From Streptomyces sp. BV286 (GTDB lineage: Bacteria; Actinomycetota; Actinomycetes; Streptomycetales; Streptomycetaceae), in the NCBI RefSeq assembly GCF_019090165.1, contig NZ_JAHRIB010000147.1, positions 38,530-102,529 on the forward strand: a stretch of 64,000 nucleotides of DNA, given 5' to 3'. Every line of letters begins with the position of its first letter. Position 1 is the stretch's first letter. Both the position numbers and the translations under genes were made by a program. This document shows positions 7,718-18,302 of this stretch, in pieces. The notes below the pieces were generated by a model, which searched no databases, was not told where the DNA came from, and saw only the letters and a list, made by a program, of their open reading frames with translations.

Positions 7718-8446
7718 ATGAAGCGCAACATCGTCATCGCCACCATCGCGGCAGCGGCCCTGATCGGCGGCGGCACCGCGACCGCCATCGCGGTCTCGGG
7801 TGACGAGGAGGCGCCGGCGAAGAAGTCCACCGTGCAGGCGTCGAACGACGACACCGGCCGTGACGACGACGCCAACACGGACGACGCGGACGACAACGAC
7901 CCGGACGACAGGGCCGAGGACAAGGCCGACGCGGCGGAGGACAAGGCCGCGAAGGACAACGGCGAGGACGCCGAGGACCGGGCCGAGAACGCCGGCGACG
8001 CCAAGGCCGCGCAGGTCACGGCCGCCGACGCGATCAAGGCGGCGCTGAAGGACACGAAGGGTACGGCGGTTTCGGCCGACCTGGACGACGAGGGCACCAA
8101 GCACGTGTGGGACGTCGACATCCTCACCAACGGCGGTGCCTGGCACAGCGTCCAGATCGACCCCGCCACCGGCAAGGTCGTGGGCTCCCACACCGACCGG
8201 GACGACGACGGTGACGACGCCGCCGAGACCGCGCAGATCCGTGCCGCGCTGAAGGGCAGCTCCGTGACGGCCGCCGAGGCCGCGGAGGCCGGCGCCGCCA
8301 AGGGCACGGTCACCTCCGTCGACCTCGACGAGGAGAGCAGGGACAAGGCCTGGGAGGTCGACACCACCTCCGCGAACGGCACCGGCAGCGACTGGAGGGT
8401 CGCCCCCGACTCCGGCAAGATCACGGCGGACCGCTCGAACGACTGA
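7718..8446 (+). CDS. Secreted or membrane-anchored PepSY-domain protein
   Basis: 242 residues from ATG 7718 with AGGAGG upstream. An N-terminal signal or anchor (KRNIVIATIAAAALIGGGTATAI) is followed by a very acidic low-complexity linker rich in Asp, Glu and Ala (about 28-95), then two PepSY-like repeats: one with HVWDVDILTNGGAWHSVQID, the other with KAWEVDTTSANGTG, each preceded by an A-A-L-K helix. PepSY domains sit outside the membrane and are thought to inhibit or chaperone envelope enzymes. It is transcribed divergently from the two-component operon and is therefore a likely target. The acidic linker could bind cations. Confidence 0.85.
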   Translation: MKRNIVIATIAAAALIGGGTATAIAVSGDEEAPAKKSTVQASNDDTGRDDDANTDDADDNDPDDRAEDKADAAEDKAAKDNGEDAEDRAENAGDAKAAQVTAADAIKAALKDTKGTAVSADLDDEGTKHVWDVDILTNGGAWHSVQIDPATGKVVGSHTDRDDDGDDAAETAQIRAALKGSSVTAAEAAEAGAAKGTVTSVDLDEESRDKAWEVDTTSANGTGSDWRVAPDSGKITADRSND

Positions 8447-8468
8447 CGTTCCCTCCCCTCCCCCCTCA

Positions 8469-8495
8469 GGTAAGGGCACCCGGTTCCGGGTGCCC

Positions 8496-8500
<5 letters not shown>
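8469..8500. terminator. Bidirectional terminator, PepSY gene / MFS gene
   Basis: A perfect 15-bp stem (GGTAAGGGCACCCGG and its complement) with a 2-base centre. It lies between two convergent genes and overlaps the MFS stop codon at 8496-8498, so it can serve both. Confidence 0.85.
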
Positions 8501-9815
<1,315 letters not shown>

Positions 9816-9966
9816 GCGAAGAGTTCCTCAGGAAGGGGGCGCCTCGACGGGCGCCCTGGCTACGGGGACGCCTGTGGGCCGCGGCGGTCGCGCCTGCTGC
9901 GCTGCCGGCCGCGGGCCGGGGCGGGCCCTATGCCAAGAGGAGGAACACGCGGATCAAGGTACCAGC

Positions 9967-9997
9967 GGCCCGTGCGGCCGACCAGGCCGCACGGGCC
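9967..9997 (-). terminator. Terminator downstream of meaB
   Basis: A perfect 13-bp stem (GGCCCGTGCGGCC and its complement) with loop GACCA, about 120 bases after the meaB stop on the minus strand and upstream of the MFS gene. No U-run follows, which is common for Streptomyces terminators. Confidence 0.7.
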
Positions 9998-10114
9998 GGG
10001 AAGCAGGTCTGCCCTGCGTCCGCGGAGCGGCAGTTGGAGGGCCGGGCCGTCGGGTGAGTGACGGGTACGGGTGACGGCGGCGGGGGCGCGACAGAGAGCG
10101 GCCAGACGCTGGGC

Positions 10115-11071
10115 TCAGCCTTCCGTCAGGCCCTCCACCAGGGAGTCCGCCGCCCGGTAGGGGTCCAGCTCGCCGGCGACGATCCGCTCGGCGAGGGCAC
10201 TCAGCCGACGGTCCCCGTGCAGGTCCCCGATGCGCTCCCGGAGCGCGGTGACCGCGATGGCCTCGACCTCGCCCGAGGCCCTCGCCAGCCGCCGCTGCGC
10301 GAGCACTCCCCGCTCCTCCATCCACGCCCGGTGCTTCTCCAGTGCCTCGACGACCTCGTCGATGCCCTCTCCGCGCGCGGCCACGGTCTTCACGATGGGC
10401 GGCCGCCAGTCCCCCGGCCCACGGGACTCGCCGAGCCCCAGCATGTGGTTCAGCTCGCGGGCGGTCGCGTCGGCCCCGTCCCGGTCGGCCTTGTTGACCA
10501 CGTACACGTCCCCGATCTCCAGGATTCCGGCCTTGGCCGCCTGGATCCCGTCGCCCATCCCGGGCGCGAGCAGCACCACGCAGGTGTCGGCCTGCGCGGC
10601 GATCTCGACCTCCGACTGGCCGACGCCCACGGTCTCGACGAGCACCACGTCGCACCCGGCCGCGTCCAGCACCCGGATGGCCTGGGGCGCGGCCCACGCG
10701 AGGCCGCCGAGGTGCCCGCGCGTGGCCATCGAGCGGATGTAGACGCCCGGGTCGGACGCGTGGTCGGACATCCGCACACGGTCGCCGAGCAGCGCCCCGC
10801 CGGAGAACGGCGACGACGGGTCGACGGCGAGGACGCCGACCCGCTTTCCCTGCCGCCGGTAGGCGCTCACGAGGGCCGAGGTGGACGTCGACTTGCCGAC
10901 ACCGGGCGATCCCGTGAGGCCGACGACGTACGCGTTGCCCGTGAGCGGGGCCAGCGCGGCCATGACCTCACGCAGCTGCGGGGACGCCCCCTCCACCAGG
11001 GAGATCAGCCGGGCCACGGCCCGTGGCCTGCCTTCCCTGGCCGCGGCCACCAGCGAGGCGACGTCCTGCAT
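10115..11071 (-). CDS. meaB: MeaB-type G-protein chaperone of methylmalonyl-CoA mutase
   Basis: 318 residues from ATG 11071 (GGAG five bases upstream; a longer frame to 11125 lacks a good site). SIMIBI-class GTPase with P-loop GSPGVGKST, VGVLAVDPSSP (switch), ETVGVGQSEV, base-recognition NKAD, and the MeaB-typical C-terminal dimerisation helices. MeaB/ArgK proteins gate cofactor loading and protect adenosylcobalamin-dependent methylmalonyl-CoA mutase. The epimerase of the same pathway and a thiolase lie directly beside it, and a cobalamin adenosyltransferase is found at 30 kb. The mutase itself is not in this window. Confidence 0.92.
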   Translation of the reverse strand: MQDVASLVAAAREGRPRAVARLISLVEGASPQLREVMAALAPLTGNAYVVGLTGSPGVGKSTSTSALVSAYRRQGKRVGVLAVDPSSPFSGGALLGDRVRMSDHASDPGVYIRSMATRGHLGGLAWAAPQAIRVLDAAGCDVVLVETVGVGQSEVEIAAQADTCVVLLAPGMGDGIQAAKAGILEIGDVYVVNKADRDGADATARELNHMLGLGESRGPGDWRPPIVKTVAARGEGIDEVVEALEKHRAWMEERGVLAQRRLARASGEVEAIAVTALRERIGDLHGDRRLSALAERIVAGELDPYRAADSLVEGLTEG

Positions 11072-11165
11072 CACAGCTCCGTTCACTCGGTACTCGGTCA
11101 CTCGGTCACGGGGTCGTCCGGTCACCGGGTCACCGGGGTCGGCACAGGCGCTCAGGGAACGCGTG

Positions 11166-12368
11166 TCAGCCCTTGGGTACCCGCACGATCAGCGCGTCAC
11201 CCTGCCCGCCGCCACCGCACAGCGCCGCCGCGCCCACGCCACCGCCGCGCCGCTGCAGCTCCAGGGCGAGGTGCAGGACGAGCCGGGCGCCGGACATGCC
11301 GATCGGGTGGCCGAGGGCGATGGCGCCGCCGTTGACGTTCACCTTTTCCGTGGACACCCCGAGATCCTTCATTGACTGGACCGCGACGGCGGCGAAGGCC
11401 TCGTTGATCTCGATCAGATCAAGATCCCCGACGCTCAGGCCCTCCTTCTTCAGCGCGTGCTCGATCGCGTTCGACGGCTGCGACTGCAGGGAGTTGTCAG
11501 GTCCGGCGACGTTCCCGTGGGCGCCGATCTCCGCGATCCACTCGAGGCCGAGTTCCTGAGCCTTGGCCTTGCTCATGACGACCACGGCGGCCGCCCCGTC
11601 GGAGATCTGCGAGGCCGAGCCGGCGGTGATCGTCCCGTCCTTCGCGAAGGCGGGCCGCAGCCTGCCGAGCGACTCGGCGGTCGTCTCCCCGCGGATGCCC
11701 TCGTCCTGGCTGAAGACGACGGGGTCGCCCTTGCGCTGCGGGACGTCGACCGGTGTGATCTCCGCCTCGAAGACGCCGTTCTTCTGCGCGGCGGCGGCCC
11801 GCTGGTGCGAGAGGGCGGAGAGCTCGTCCTGCTCGGGCCGCAGGATCCCGAGGCGCGTGTTGTGCTTCTCGGTCGACTCGCCCATGGCGATGTTCTCGAA
11901 CGCGTCGGTCAGCCCGTCGTACGCCATCGCGTCGAGCATCTCGATCGCGCCGTACTTGAAGCCCTCGCGGGACTTCGGCAGCAGGTGGGGGGCGTTGGTC
12001 ATGGACTCCTGCCCGCCGGCGACCACGACGTCGAACTCACCCGCGCGGATGAGCTGGTCGGCGAGCGCGATCGCGTCGAGGCCAGAGAGACACACCTTGT
12101 TGATCGTGAGCGCGGGCACGCTCATCGGGATGCCCGCCTTGACCGCGGCCTGGCGCGCCGGGATCTGACCCGCCCCGGCCTGGAGCACCTGGCCCATGAT
12201 CACGTACTGCACCTGGTCGCCACTGATTCCCGCACGGTCGAGGGCGGCCTTGATCGCGAATCCACCGAGGTCGGCTCCCGAGAAGGACTTCAGAGAGCCG
12301 AGCAGCCGTCCCATCGGGGTGCGGGCACCCGCGACGATGACGGAGGTCGTGCTGTTCGTTCCGGACAT
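11166..12368 (-). CDS. Acetyl-CoA C-acetyltransferase (thiolase)
   Basis: 400 residues from ATG 12368 (MSGTNSTTSVIVAGARTP). Thiolase fold with the acyl-accepting Cys in NKVCLSG, the GGQESMTNAPH loop, active-site His in NGGAIALGHPIG and the second Cys in CGGGGQGDA. It condenses two acetyl-CoA to acetoacetyl-CoA, or the reverse, in the cytoplasm. It is cotranscribed with meaB (94-base gap) and divergent from the methylmalonyl-CoA epimerase, so the block handles acetyl-, acetoacetyl- and methylmalonyl-CoA, precursors for the ethylmalonyl-CoA route and polyketides. Confidence 0.93.
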   Translation of the reverse strand: MSGTNSTTSVIVAGARTPMGRLLGSLKSFSGADLGGFAIKAALDRAGISGDQVQYVIMGQVLQAGAGQIPARQAAVKAGIPMSVPALTINKVCLSGLDAIALADQLIRAGEFDVVVAGGQESMTNAPHLLPKSREGFKYGAIEMLDAMAYDGLTDAFENIAMGESTEKHNTRLGILRPEQDELSALSHQRAAAAQKNGVFEAEITPVDVPQRKGDPVVFSQDEGIRGETTAESLGRLRPAFAKDGTITAGSASQISDGAAAVVVMSKAKAQELGLEWIAEIGAHGNVAGPDNSLQSQPSNAIEHALKKEGLSVGDLDLIEINEAFAAVAVQSMKDLGVSTEKVNVNGGAIALGHPIGMSGARLVLHLALELQRRGGGVGAAALCGGGGQGDALIVRVPKG

Positions 12369-12480
12369 GAGGAGCGATCCCCTTCCAGCTTGCACAGCTG
12401 AGGAGTGAACGAGGGTTTACTCAGAATGTACTGAGCGGTACGCCACCCGTCATCCGGCGCGAAGTGTGATCGCGCGCACG

Positions 12481-12516
12481 TTGCGTAACCGTCCCCGGAG
12501 CGCTGCACTGACACCA
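12481..12516 (+). promoter_or_regulatory. Candidate leaderless promoter of epimerase gene
   Basis: TTGCGT (12481-12486), 17-base spacer, TGCACT (12504-12509), which is at -12 to -7 from the ATG at 12516. The only GGAG is 15 bases from the ATG, too far for initiation. Confidence 0.4.
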
Positions 12517-12956
12517 TGCTGACGCGAATCGACCACATCGGGATCGCCTGTTCCGACCTCGACGCAACCGTCGAGTTCTACCGGGCCACCTACGGCTTCG
12601 AGGTGTTCCACACCGAGGTCAACGAGGAGCAGGGCGTACGCGAGGCCATGCTCAAGATCAACGAGACGTCCGACGGCGGCGCCTCCTACCTCCAGCTCCT
12701 GGAGCCCACCCGCGAGGACTCCGCCGTCGGGAAGTGGCTGGCCAAGAACGGTGAGGGCGTGCATCACATCGCTTTCGGTACGGCGGACGTCGACGCCGAC
12801 GCGGCCGACATCCGGGAAAAGGGCGTACGGGTGCTGTACGACGAGCCGCGCAGGGGTTCGATGGGCTCCAGGATCACCTTTCTGCACCCCAAGGATTGTC
12901 ATGGCGTCCTGACAGAACTGGTCACTTCGGCACCAGTTGAGTCACCTGAGCACTGA
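12516..12956 (+). CDS. mce: Methylmalonyl-CoA epimerase
   Basis: 146 residues, vicinal-oxygen-chelate fold in two repeats. Metal ligands: His in RIDHIGIA (residue 7), His in GVHHIAFGT and Glu in the C-terminal LTELVTS; SYLQLLEP is characteristic. It interconverts (2R)- and (2S)-methylmalonyl-CoA, the step next to the B12-dependent mutase served by MeaB. Divergent from the thiolase-meaB pair across a 147-base region. Confidence 0.93.
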   Translation: MLTRIDHIGIACSDLDATVEFYRATYGFEVFHTEVNEEQGVREAMLKINETSDGGASYLQLLEPTREDSAVGKWLAKNGEGVHHIAFGTADVDADAADIREKGVRVLYDEPRRGSMGSRITFLHPKDCHGVLTELVTSAPVESPEH

Positions 12957-13187
12957 CCTCCGTATATCTGGGCCGGTAGGGTTGGGCACGGCCGTCGCCT
13001 CTTCGGGGCGGTCCGGGTCCTCATCGTCAGGATCCGAGGGCCGGGGCCCAGGTTTCGGGGGACGAGCGTCGGGGGAGCAGCCCGTGCTCCCTCGTTGATC
13101 TGACACCATTCCCCGGGGGCCCCGTCCGGCGGATGGACGGTGCTCGTTTGGAGAGACTTGCGACCAGGGGACGGATGGGACCGCGCA

Positions 13188-16100
13188 GTGCGGGGCTACG
13201 AACGCCAGGAGCGAGAGCCGGCGGCTGACGTCGACCACCTCTCTCGGTTCGAGGCCGAGATGGAACGGCTGAAGACCGAGCGGGAGAAGGCCGTCCAGCA
13301 CGCCGAGGACCTCGGCTATCAGGTCGAGGTGCTGCGCGCCAAGCTGCACGAGGCGCGGCGCGCTCTGGCGACCCGGCCTGCCTACGACAGCGCCGACATC
13401 GGCTACCAGGCCGAGCAGATGCTCCGTAACGCGCAGATCCAGGCAGATCAGCTGCGCCAGGACGCCGAGCGGGAGCTGAGCCAGGCCCGCGCGCAGACGC
13501 AGCGCATCCTCCAGGAGCACGCCGAGCAGGCCGCCCGGCTCCAGGCCGAGCTGCACCAGGAAGCGGTCACCCGCCGCCAGCAGCTCGACCAGGAGCTGTC
13601 CGAGCGCCGGCAGAGCGTCGAGTCGCACGTCAACGAGAACGTGGCCTGGGCCGAGCAGCTGCGGGCCCGCAGCGAGCAGCAGGCCCGCCGACTGGTCGAC
13701 GAGTCGCGCACGGAGGCCGAGCAGGCCCTGACCGCGGCCCGCGCGGAGGCCGAGCGGGTCGCCGCCGAGGCCCGCCAGCGGTTGCAGAGCGACGCCGAGC
13801 AGGCCCGCGCGGAGGCCGAGGCGCTGCTGCGCCGGGCCCGCACCGACGCGGAGCGGCTCCTGAACGCGGCGTCGACGCAGGCCCAGGAGGCCACCGACCA
13901 CGCCGAGCAGCTGCGCACATCGACCGCGTCCGACTCGGACAACGCCCGCCGTCAGGCCGGCGAGCTGAGCCGCGCCGCCGAGCAGCGCATCCAGGAGGCC
14001 GACACGGCTCTGCGCGAGGCGCGGGCCGAGGCGGAGAAGGTCCTCGCCGAGGCCAAGGAGGCCGCCACCAAGGCGCTCTCCAGCGCCGAGTCGGCGAACG
14101 AGCAGCGCACCCGCACGGCCAAGGAGCAGGTCGCCCGGCTGGTCAGCGAGGCCACCAAGGAGGCCGAGTCCACCAAGTCCGAGGCCGAGCAGGTCGTCGC
14201 GGACGCCCGTACCAAGGCCGAGAAGATCATCGCGGAGGCCGAGGAGAACGCCCGCAGCCTCACCGCCGAGGAGACCGCGTCCCAGCTGTCCAAGGCGGCC
14301 CGTACGGCCGAGGACGTGCTGAACAAGGCGTCCGAGGAAGCCAAGTCGACCACCAAGGCCGCGTCCGAGGAGGCCGAGCGGATCCGCGCCGAGGCCGAGG
14401 CCGAGGCGGACCGGCTGCGCGCCGAGGCGCACGACATCGCCGAACAGCTCAAGGGCACGGCGAAGGACGACACCAAGGAGTACCGCGCCAAGACGGTCGA
14501 GCTGCAGGAGGAGGCGCGCCGGCTGCGCGGCGACGCCGAGCAGCTGCGCGCGGACGCCAACGCCGAGGGCGAGCGGATCCGCTCCGAGGCCCGGCGCGAG
14601 GCCGTCCAGCAGATCGAGGAGGCGGCCAAGACCGCCGAGGAGCTGCTCTCCAAGGCGAAGGCCGACGCGGACGAGCTGCGGTCGAACGCGACGACGGAGA
14701 GCCAGCGGGTCCGCACCGAGGCCATCGAGCGGGCGACGACGCTGCGCCGTCAGGCCGAGGAGACCCTGGAGCGCACCCGCGCGGAGGCCGAGCGGCACCG
14801 GGCGGAGGCCGTCGAGCAGTCCGAGGAGATCCAGGCGGACGCCGAGCGGGCCGCCCGTGAACTGCACGAGGACACCGAGCGGGCCATAGCGGCCCGCCAG
14901 GCCGAGGCCGCCGAGGGGCTGGCCCGGCTGCACACGGAGGCGGAGGAGCGTCTCGCCTCCGCCGAGCAGGCCCTGACCGACGCCCGCGCACAGGCCGAGC
15001 GGATCCGCCGTGAGGCCGCCGAGGAGATCGACCGGCTGCGCGGCGAGGCCGCCGAGCGGATCCGTACGCTCCAGGCGCAGGCCGAGACGGAGGCCGAGCG
15101 CCTTCGCACGGAGGCCGCCGCCGACGCGTCCGCGTCACGTGCCGAGGGCGAGTCGATCGCCGTGCGGCTGCGTTCGGAGGCCGCCGCGGAGGCCGAGCGG
15201 CTGAAGTCGGAGGCACAGGACAGCGCCGACCGCGTACGGGCGGAGGCGCAGGCCGCCGCCGAGCGGCTCGCCACGGAGGCCGCGGAGGCCCTGTCGGCGG
15301 CCCAGGAGGAGGCGGCCCGGCGTCGCCGCGAGGCCGAGGAGCTTCTCGGCGCCGCGCGCCAGGAGGCCGACCAGGAGCGCGAGCGGGCGCGCGAGCAGAG
15401 CGAGGAACTGCTGGCCTCGGCGCGCAACCGCGTGGAGGAGGCCCAGACCGAGGCTGTTCGGCTGGTTGAGGAGGCGGACCGCCGGGCGACCGAGATGGTG
15501 TCGGCCGCCGAGCAGACCGCGCAGCAGGTACGGGACTCCGTGGCCGGGCTGCACGAGCAGGCCCAGGAGGAGATCACCGGCCTGCGCAGCGCCGCCGAGC
15601 ACGTGGCGGAGCGCATGCGCACGGAGGCGCAGCAGGAGGCCGACCGGGTCCGCGCCGACGCGTACGCGGAGCGGGAGCGGGCGAGCGAGGACGGCAACCG
15701 GATCCGGCGCGAGGCGCAGGAGGAGTCGGAGGCCGCCAAGTCCCTCGCGGAGCGCACGGTCTCGGAGGCGATCGCCGAGTCCGAGCGGTTGCGTTCGGAC
15801 GCGTCGGAGTACGTCCAGCGGGCCCGCACGGAGGCCTCGGACGCCATCGCGTCGGCCGAGCAGGACGCCTCGCGTTCCCGGGCCGACGCCCGGGAGGACG
15901 CGAACCGCATCCGGTCGGACGCGGCGACACAGGCGGACACCCTCCTCACGGAGACGACGTCCGAGGTGGAGCGGCTCATCGCGGAGACGAACCAGGAGGC
16001 GGAGCGTGTCCGCGCCGAGTCCGTGGCGAAGGCCGAGCAGCTGATCTCGGACGCGACGGGCGACGCGGAGCGGCTGCGCGCCGAGGCGGCCGACACGGTC

Positions 16101-17036
16101 GGTTCCGCGCAGCAGCACGCCGAGCGGATCCGCTCGGAGGCGCAGCGCGTCAAGGCCGAGGCCGCCGCGGAGGCCGACCGGCTCATGTCGAACGCCCGCG
16201 ACGAGGCCGACGACACGCTGGACAAGGCGCGCAAGGAAGCCAACAAGCGGCGGTCCGAGGCGGCCGAGCAGGTCGACAAGCTGATCACGGAGACGACCGC
16301 GGAGGCGGACAAGCTCCTCTCGGAGTCGCAGCAGAGCGCGCACAAGACGACCGCCGACGCGGAGACGCAGGCCGACACGATGGTGGGCGCGGCCCGCAAC
16401 GAGGCGGAGCGGCTGCTCTCCGAGGCGACGGTCGAGGGCAACTCGCGGGTGGAGCGGGCCAGGACGGACGCGGACGAGCTGCTGGTCGGCGCGCGCCGGG
16501 ACGCCACGGCCATAAGGGAGCGCGCGGAGGAGCTGCGTGACCGGATCACCGGCGAGATCGAGGAGCTGCACGACCGGGCCCGCCGGGAGTCCGCCGAGAC
16601 GATGAAGGCGGCGGGCGACCGCTGCGACGCGCTCATCAAGGCCGCCGAGGACCAGCTGAGGGAAGCCGAGGCGAAGGCCAAGGACCTGGTGTCGGAGGCC
16701 AACTCCGAAGCGGGCAAGGTCCGTATCGCCGCCGTGAAGAAGGCGGAAGGGCTCCTCAAGGAGGCCGAGCAGAAGAAGGCCGCGCTCATCTCCGAGGCCG
16801 AGGCGATCAGGTCCGAGGCGGTCCGGGAGGCGCGGGCCGCGGTCGAGGAGGGCAAGCGCGAGCTGGAGGTGCTGGTCCGGCGCCGCGAGGACATCAATGC
16901 CGAGATCTCCCGTGTCCAGGACGTCCTTGAGGCGTTGGAGTCGTTTGAGGCCCCGTCGAGCACGAAGGACGGGGGCGTCAAGGCGGGCGCTGCGGCCGGT
17001 GCGACTCGTTCGGGTGGGAAGCCGTCGGAGGGCTAG
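13188..17036 (+). CDS. scy: Scy, giant coiled-coil polarity protein
   Basis: 1282 residues from GTG 13188 (VRGYERQEREPAADVDHL), with GGGA seven bases upstream; an in-frame GTG at 13140 would add 16 residues and is less like the family as I remember it. A short N-terminal segment with DVDHLSRFEAEMERL and YQVEVLRAKLHEARR resembles DivIVA-type tips. It is followed by more than 1100 residues of nearly unbroken coiled coil made of degenerate E-A-E-R-L-R-x-E-A units. Scy-type repeats were published as a 51-residue periodicity. Scy builds the tip-organising centre in Streptomyces hyphae, scaffolding DivIVA and FilP. Repeats cause long open antisense frames that are not genes. Confidence 0.93.
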   Translation: MRGYERQEREPAADVDHLSRFEAEMERLKTEREKAVQHAEDLGYQVEVLRAKLHEARRALATRPAYDSADIGYQAEQMLRNAQIQADQLRQDAERELSQARAQTQRILQEHAEQAARLQAELHQEAVTRRQQLDQELSERRQSVESHVNENVAWAEQLRARSEQQARRLVDESRTEAEQALTAARAEAERVAAEARQRLQSDAEQARAEAEALLRRARTDAERLLNAASTQAQEATDHAEQLRTSTASDSDNARRQAGELSRAAEQRIQEADTALREARAEAEKVLAEAKEAATKALSSAESANEQRTRTAKEQVARLVSEATKEAESTKSEAEQVVADARTKAEKIIAEAEENARSLTAEETASQLSKAARTAEDVLNKASEEAKSTTKAASEEAERIRAEAEAEADRLRAEAHDIAEQLKGTAKDDTKEYRAKTVELQEEARRLRGDAEQLRADANAEGERIRSEARREAVQQIEEAAKTAEELLSKAKADADELRSNATTESQRVRTEAIERATTLRRQAEETLERTRAEAERHRAEAVEQSEEIQADAERAARELHEDTERAIAARQAEAAEGLARLHTEAEERLASAEQALTDARAQAERIRREAAEEIDRLRGEAAERIRTLQAQAETEAERLRTEAAADASASRAEGESIAVRLRSEAAAEAERLKSEAQDSADRVRAEAQAAAERLATEAAEALSAAQEEAARRRREAEELLGAARQEADQERERAREQSEELLASARNRVEEAQTEAVRLVEEADRRATEMVSAAEQTAQQVRDSVAGLHEQAQEEITGLRSAAEHVAERMRTEAQQEADRVRADAYAERERASEDGNRIRREAQEESEAAKSLAERTVSEAIAESERLRSDASEYVQRARTEASDAIASAEQDASRSRADAREDANRIRSDAATQADTLLTETTSEVERLIAETNQEAERVRAESVAKAEQLISDATGDAERLRAEAADTVGSAQQHAERIRSEAQRVKAEAAAEADRLMSNARDEADDTLDKARKEANKRRSEAAEQVDKLITETTAEADKLLSESQQSAHKTTADAETQADTMVGAARNEAERLLSEATVEGNSRVERARTDADELLVGARRDATAIRERAEELRDRITGEIEELHDRARRESAETMKAAGDRCDALIKAAEDQLREAEAKAKDLVSEANSEAGKVRIAAVKKAEGLLKEAEQKKAALISEAEAIRSEAVREARAAVEEGKRELEVLVRRREDINAEISRVQDVLEALESFEAPSSTKDGGVKAGAAAGATRSGGKPSEG

Positions 17037-17217
17037 CCAAGGGCCAACTTCCGTGCTTGTCAGGGGCGCTCAGCAAAGTCTCTGGCAAGCGGTCCGGCAG
17101 TTAGCCACCGAAAAGGGTGTCATTCTCCATATCAATCGGGCTACTGCTCGATGACACACCGTTCTGGCCCCTAGGATTCCATCTATCACCTCACCGGTCT
17201 CATTCGACAGGAACCCC

Positions 17218-18153
17218 ATGAGCGACACTTCCCCCTACGGCTTCGAGCTTGTGCGGCGTGGGTACGACCGCGCTCAGGTGGACGAACGCATTTCGAAGCT
17301 CGTCTCCGACCGTGACAGCGCTCTGGCCCGTATCACTGCTCTCGAGAAGCGCATCGAGGAACTTCATCTCGAAACGCAGAACGCCCAGGCCCAGGTAAGC
17401 GACGCCGAGCCGTCGTACGCCGGCCTCGGCGCGCGCGTCGAGAAGATCCTCCGCCTCGCCGAGGAGGAGGCCAAGGACCTGCGCGAGGAGGCCCGTCGCG
17501 CGGCGGAACAGCACCGTGAGCTCGCCGAATCGGCGGCCCAGCAGGTGCGCAACGACGCAGAATCGTTCTCTGCGGACCGCAAGTCCAAGGCCGAGGACGA
17601 GGGCGTCCGGATCGTCGAGAAGGCCAAGTCCGACGCGTCGCAGCTGCGCCAGGAGGCGACGAAGGACGCTCAGTCGAAGCGTGAGGAGGCGGACGCCCTC
17701 TTCGAGGAGACCCGTGCGAAGGCCGCGCAGGCCGCCGCCGACTTCGAGACGAACCTCGCCAAGCGCCGGGAGCAGTCCGAGCGTGACCTGGCCTCGCGTC
17801 AGGCCAAGGCCGAGAAGCGTCTCGCGGAGATCGAGCACCGGGCGGAGCAGCTGCGCCTGGAGGCCGAGAAGCTGCGTACGGACGCCGAGCGCCGCGCCCG
17901 TCAGACGGTGGAGACGGCTCAGCGCCAGGCCGAGGACATCGTGGCCGACGCGAACGCCAAGGCGGACCGGATCCGTTCGGAGTCCGAGCGCGAGCTGGCG
18001 GCTCTCACGAACCGCCGCGACTCGATCAACGCCCAGCTGACGAACGTGCGCGAGATGCTGGCGACGCTCACCGGTGCCGCTGTGGCCGCCGCGGGCTCTC
18101 CGGCCGACGACGAGCCGATCTCTCGGGGGGTGCCGGCTCAGCAGACCCGGTAG
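17218..18153 (+). CDS. filP: FilP, intermediate-filament-like coiled-coil protein
   Basis: 311 residues from ATG 17218 (AGGAA upstream). N-terminus MSDTSPYGFELVRRGYDRAQVDERI is the DivIVA-like head shared by actinobacterial filament proteins. A short coil (about 20-60), a break (EPSYAGLG) and a long Ala/Glu/Arg-rich coiled rod (about 70-280) follow, then a Pro/Ala tail. FilP forms cytoplasmic networks that stiffen hyphae and interacts with DivIVA and Scy. It lies directly after scy with the same orientation, separated by a 181-base gap that has its own inverted repeat, so it may also have its own promoter. Confidence 0.93.
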   Translation: MSDTSPYGFELVRRGYDRAQVDERISKLVSDRDSALARITALEKRIEELHLETQNAQAQVSDAEPSYAGLGARVEKILRLAEEEAKDLREEARRAAEQHRELAESAAQQVRNDAESFSADRKSKAEDEGVRIVEKAKSDASQLRQEATKDAQSKREEADALFEETRAKAAQAAADFETNLAKRREQSERDLASRQAKAEKRLAEIEHRAEQLRLEAEKLRTDAERRARQTVETAQRQAEDIVADANAKADRIRSESERELAALTNRRDSINAQLTNVREMLATLTGAAVAAAGSPADDEPISRGVPAQQTR

Positions 18154-18170
18154 GTGCGGGTCATGGGGAT

Positions 18171-18229
18171 CTGCGGGTCCGTTCGGGCTGGTCGCGCAGT
18201 TCCCCCGCGCCCCTGAAGCAGGGGCGCGC
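18171..18229 (-). repeat. Dispersed intergenic element, copy 2 (inverted)
   Basis: On the minus strand this reads GGGGCGCGGGGGAACTGCG, then CGACCAG and an end of GGACCCGCAG, matching the copies at 1722-1775 and 35098-35140. It lies just after filP and before the filP terminator. An additional short hairpin (CCCCTGCTTCAGGGG) flanks the core. Confidence 0.7.
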
Positions 18230-18250
18230 GCCCGTTGCGCCTGGTTCAAG

Positions 18251-18278
18251 GCCCCCTGCCACTCCGGTGGCAGGGGGC
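18251..18278 (+). terminator. filP terminator
   Basis: A perfect 12-bp stem (GCCCCCTGCCAC and its complement) around loop TCCG, followed by TTTGT. About 100 bases after filP and 24 bases before the ABC ATPase start. Confidence 0.85.
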
Positions 18279-18302
18279 TTTGTCGCGTTCTAGCGTGGGC
18301 CC

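Noticed and set aside
9928..9948. Tiny leader frame (VFLLLA) upstream of the MFS gene
   Set aside because: No Shine-Dalgarno sequence or clear terminator/antiterminator pair; chance short frame likely.
12942..16981. Long minus-strand frames of several hundred codons (Leu- or Ser-rich)
   Set aside because: Antisense images of the scy coiled-coil repeats; biased composition and no start signals.
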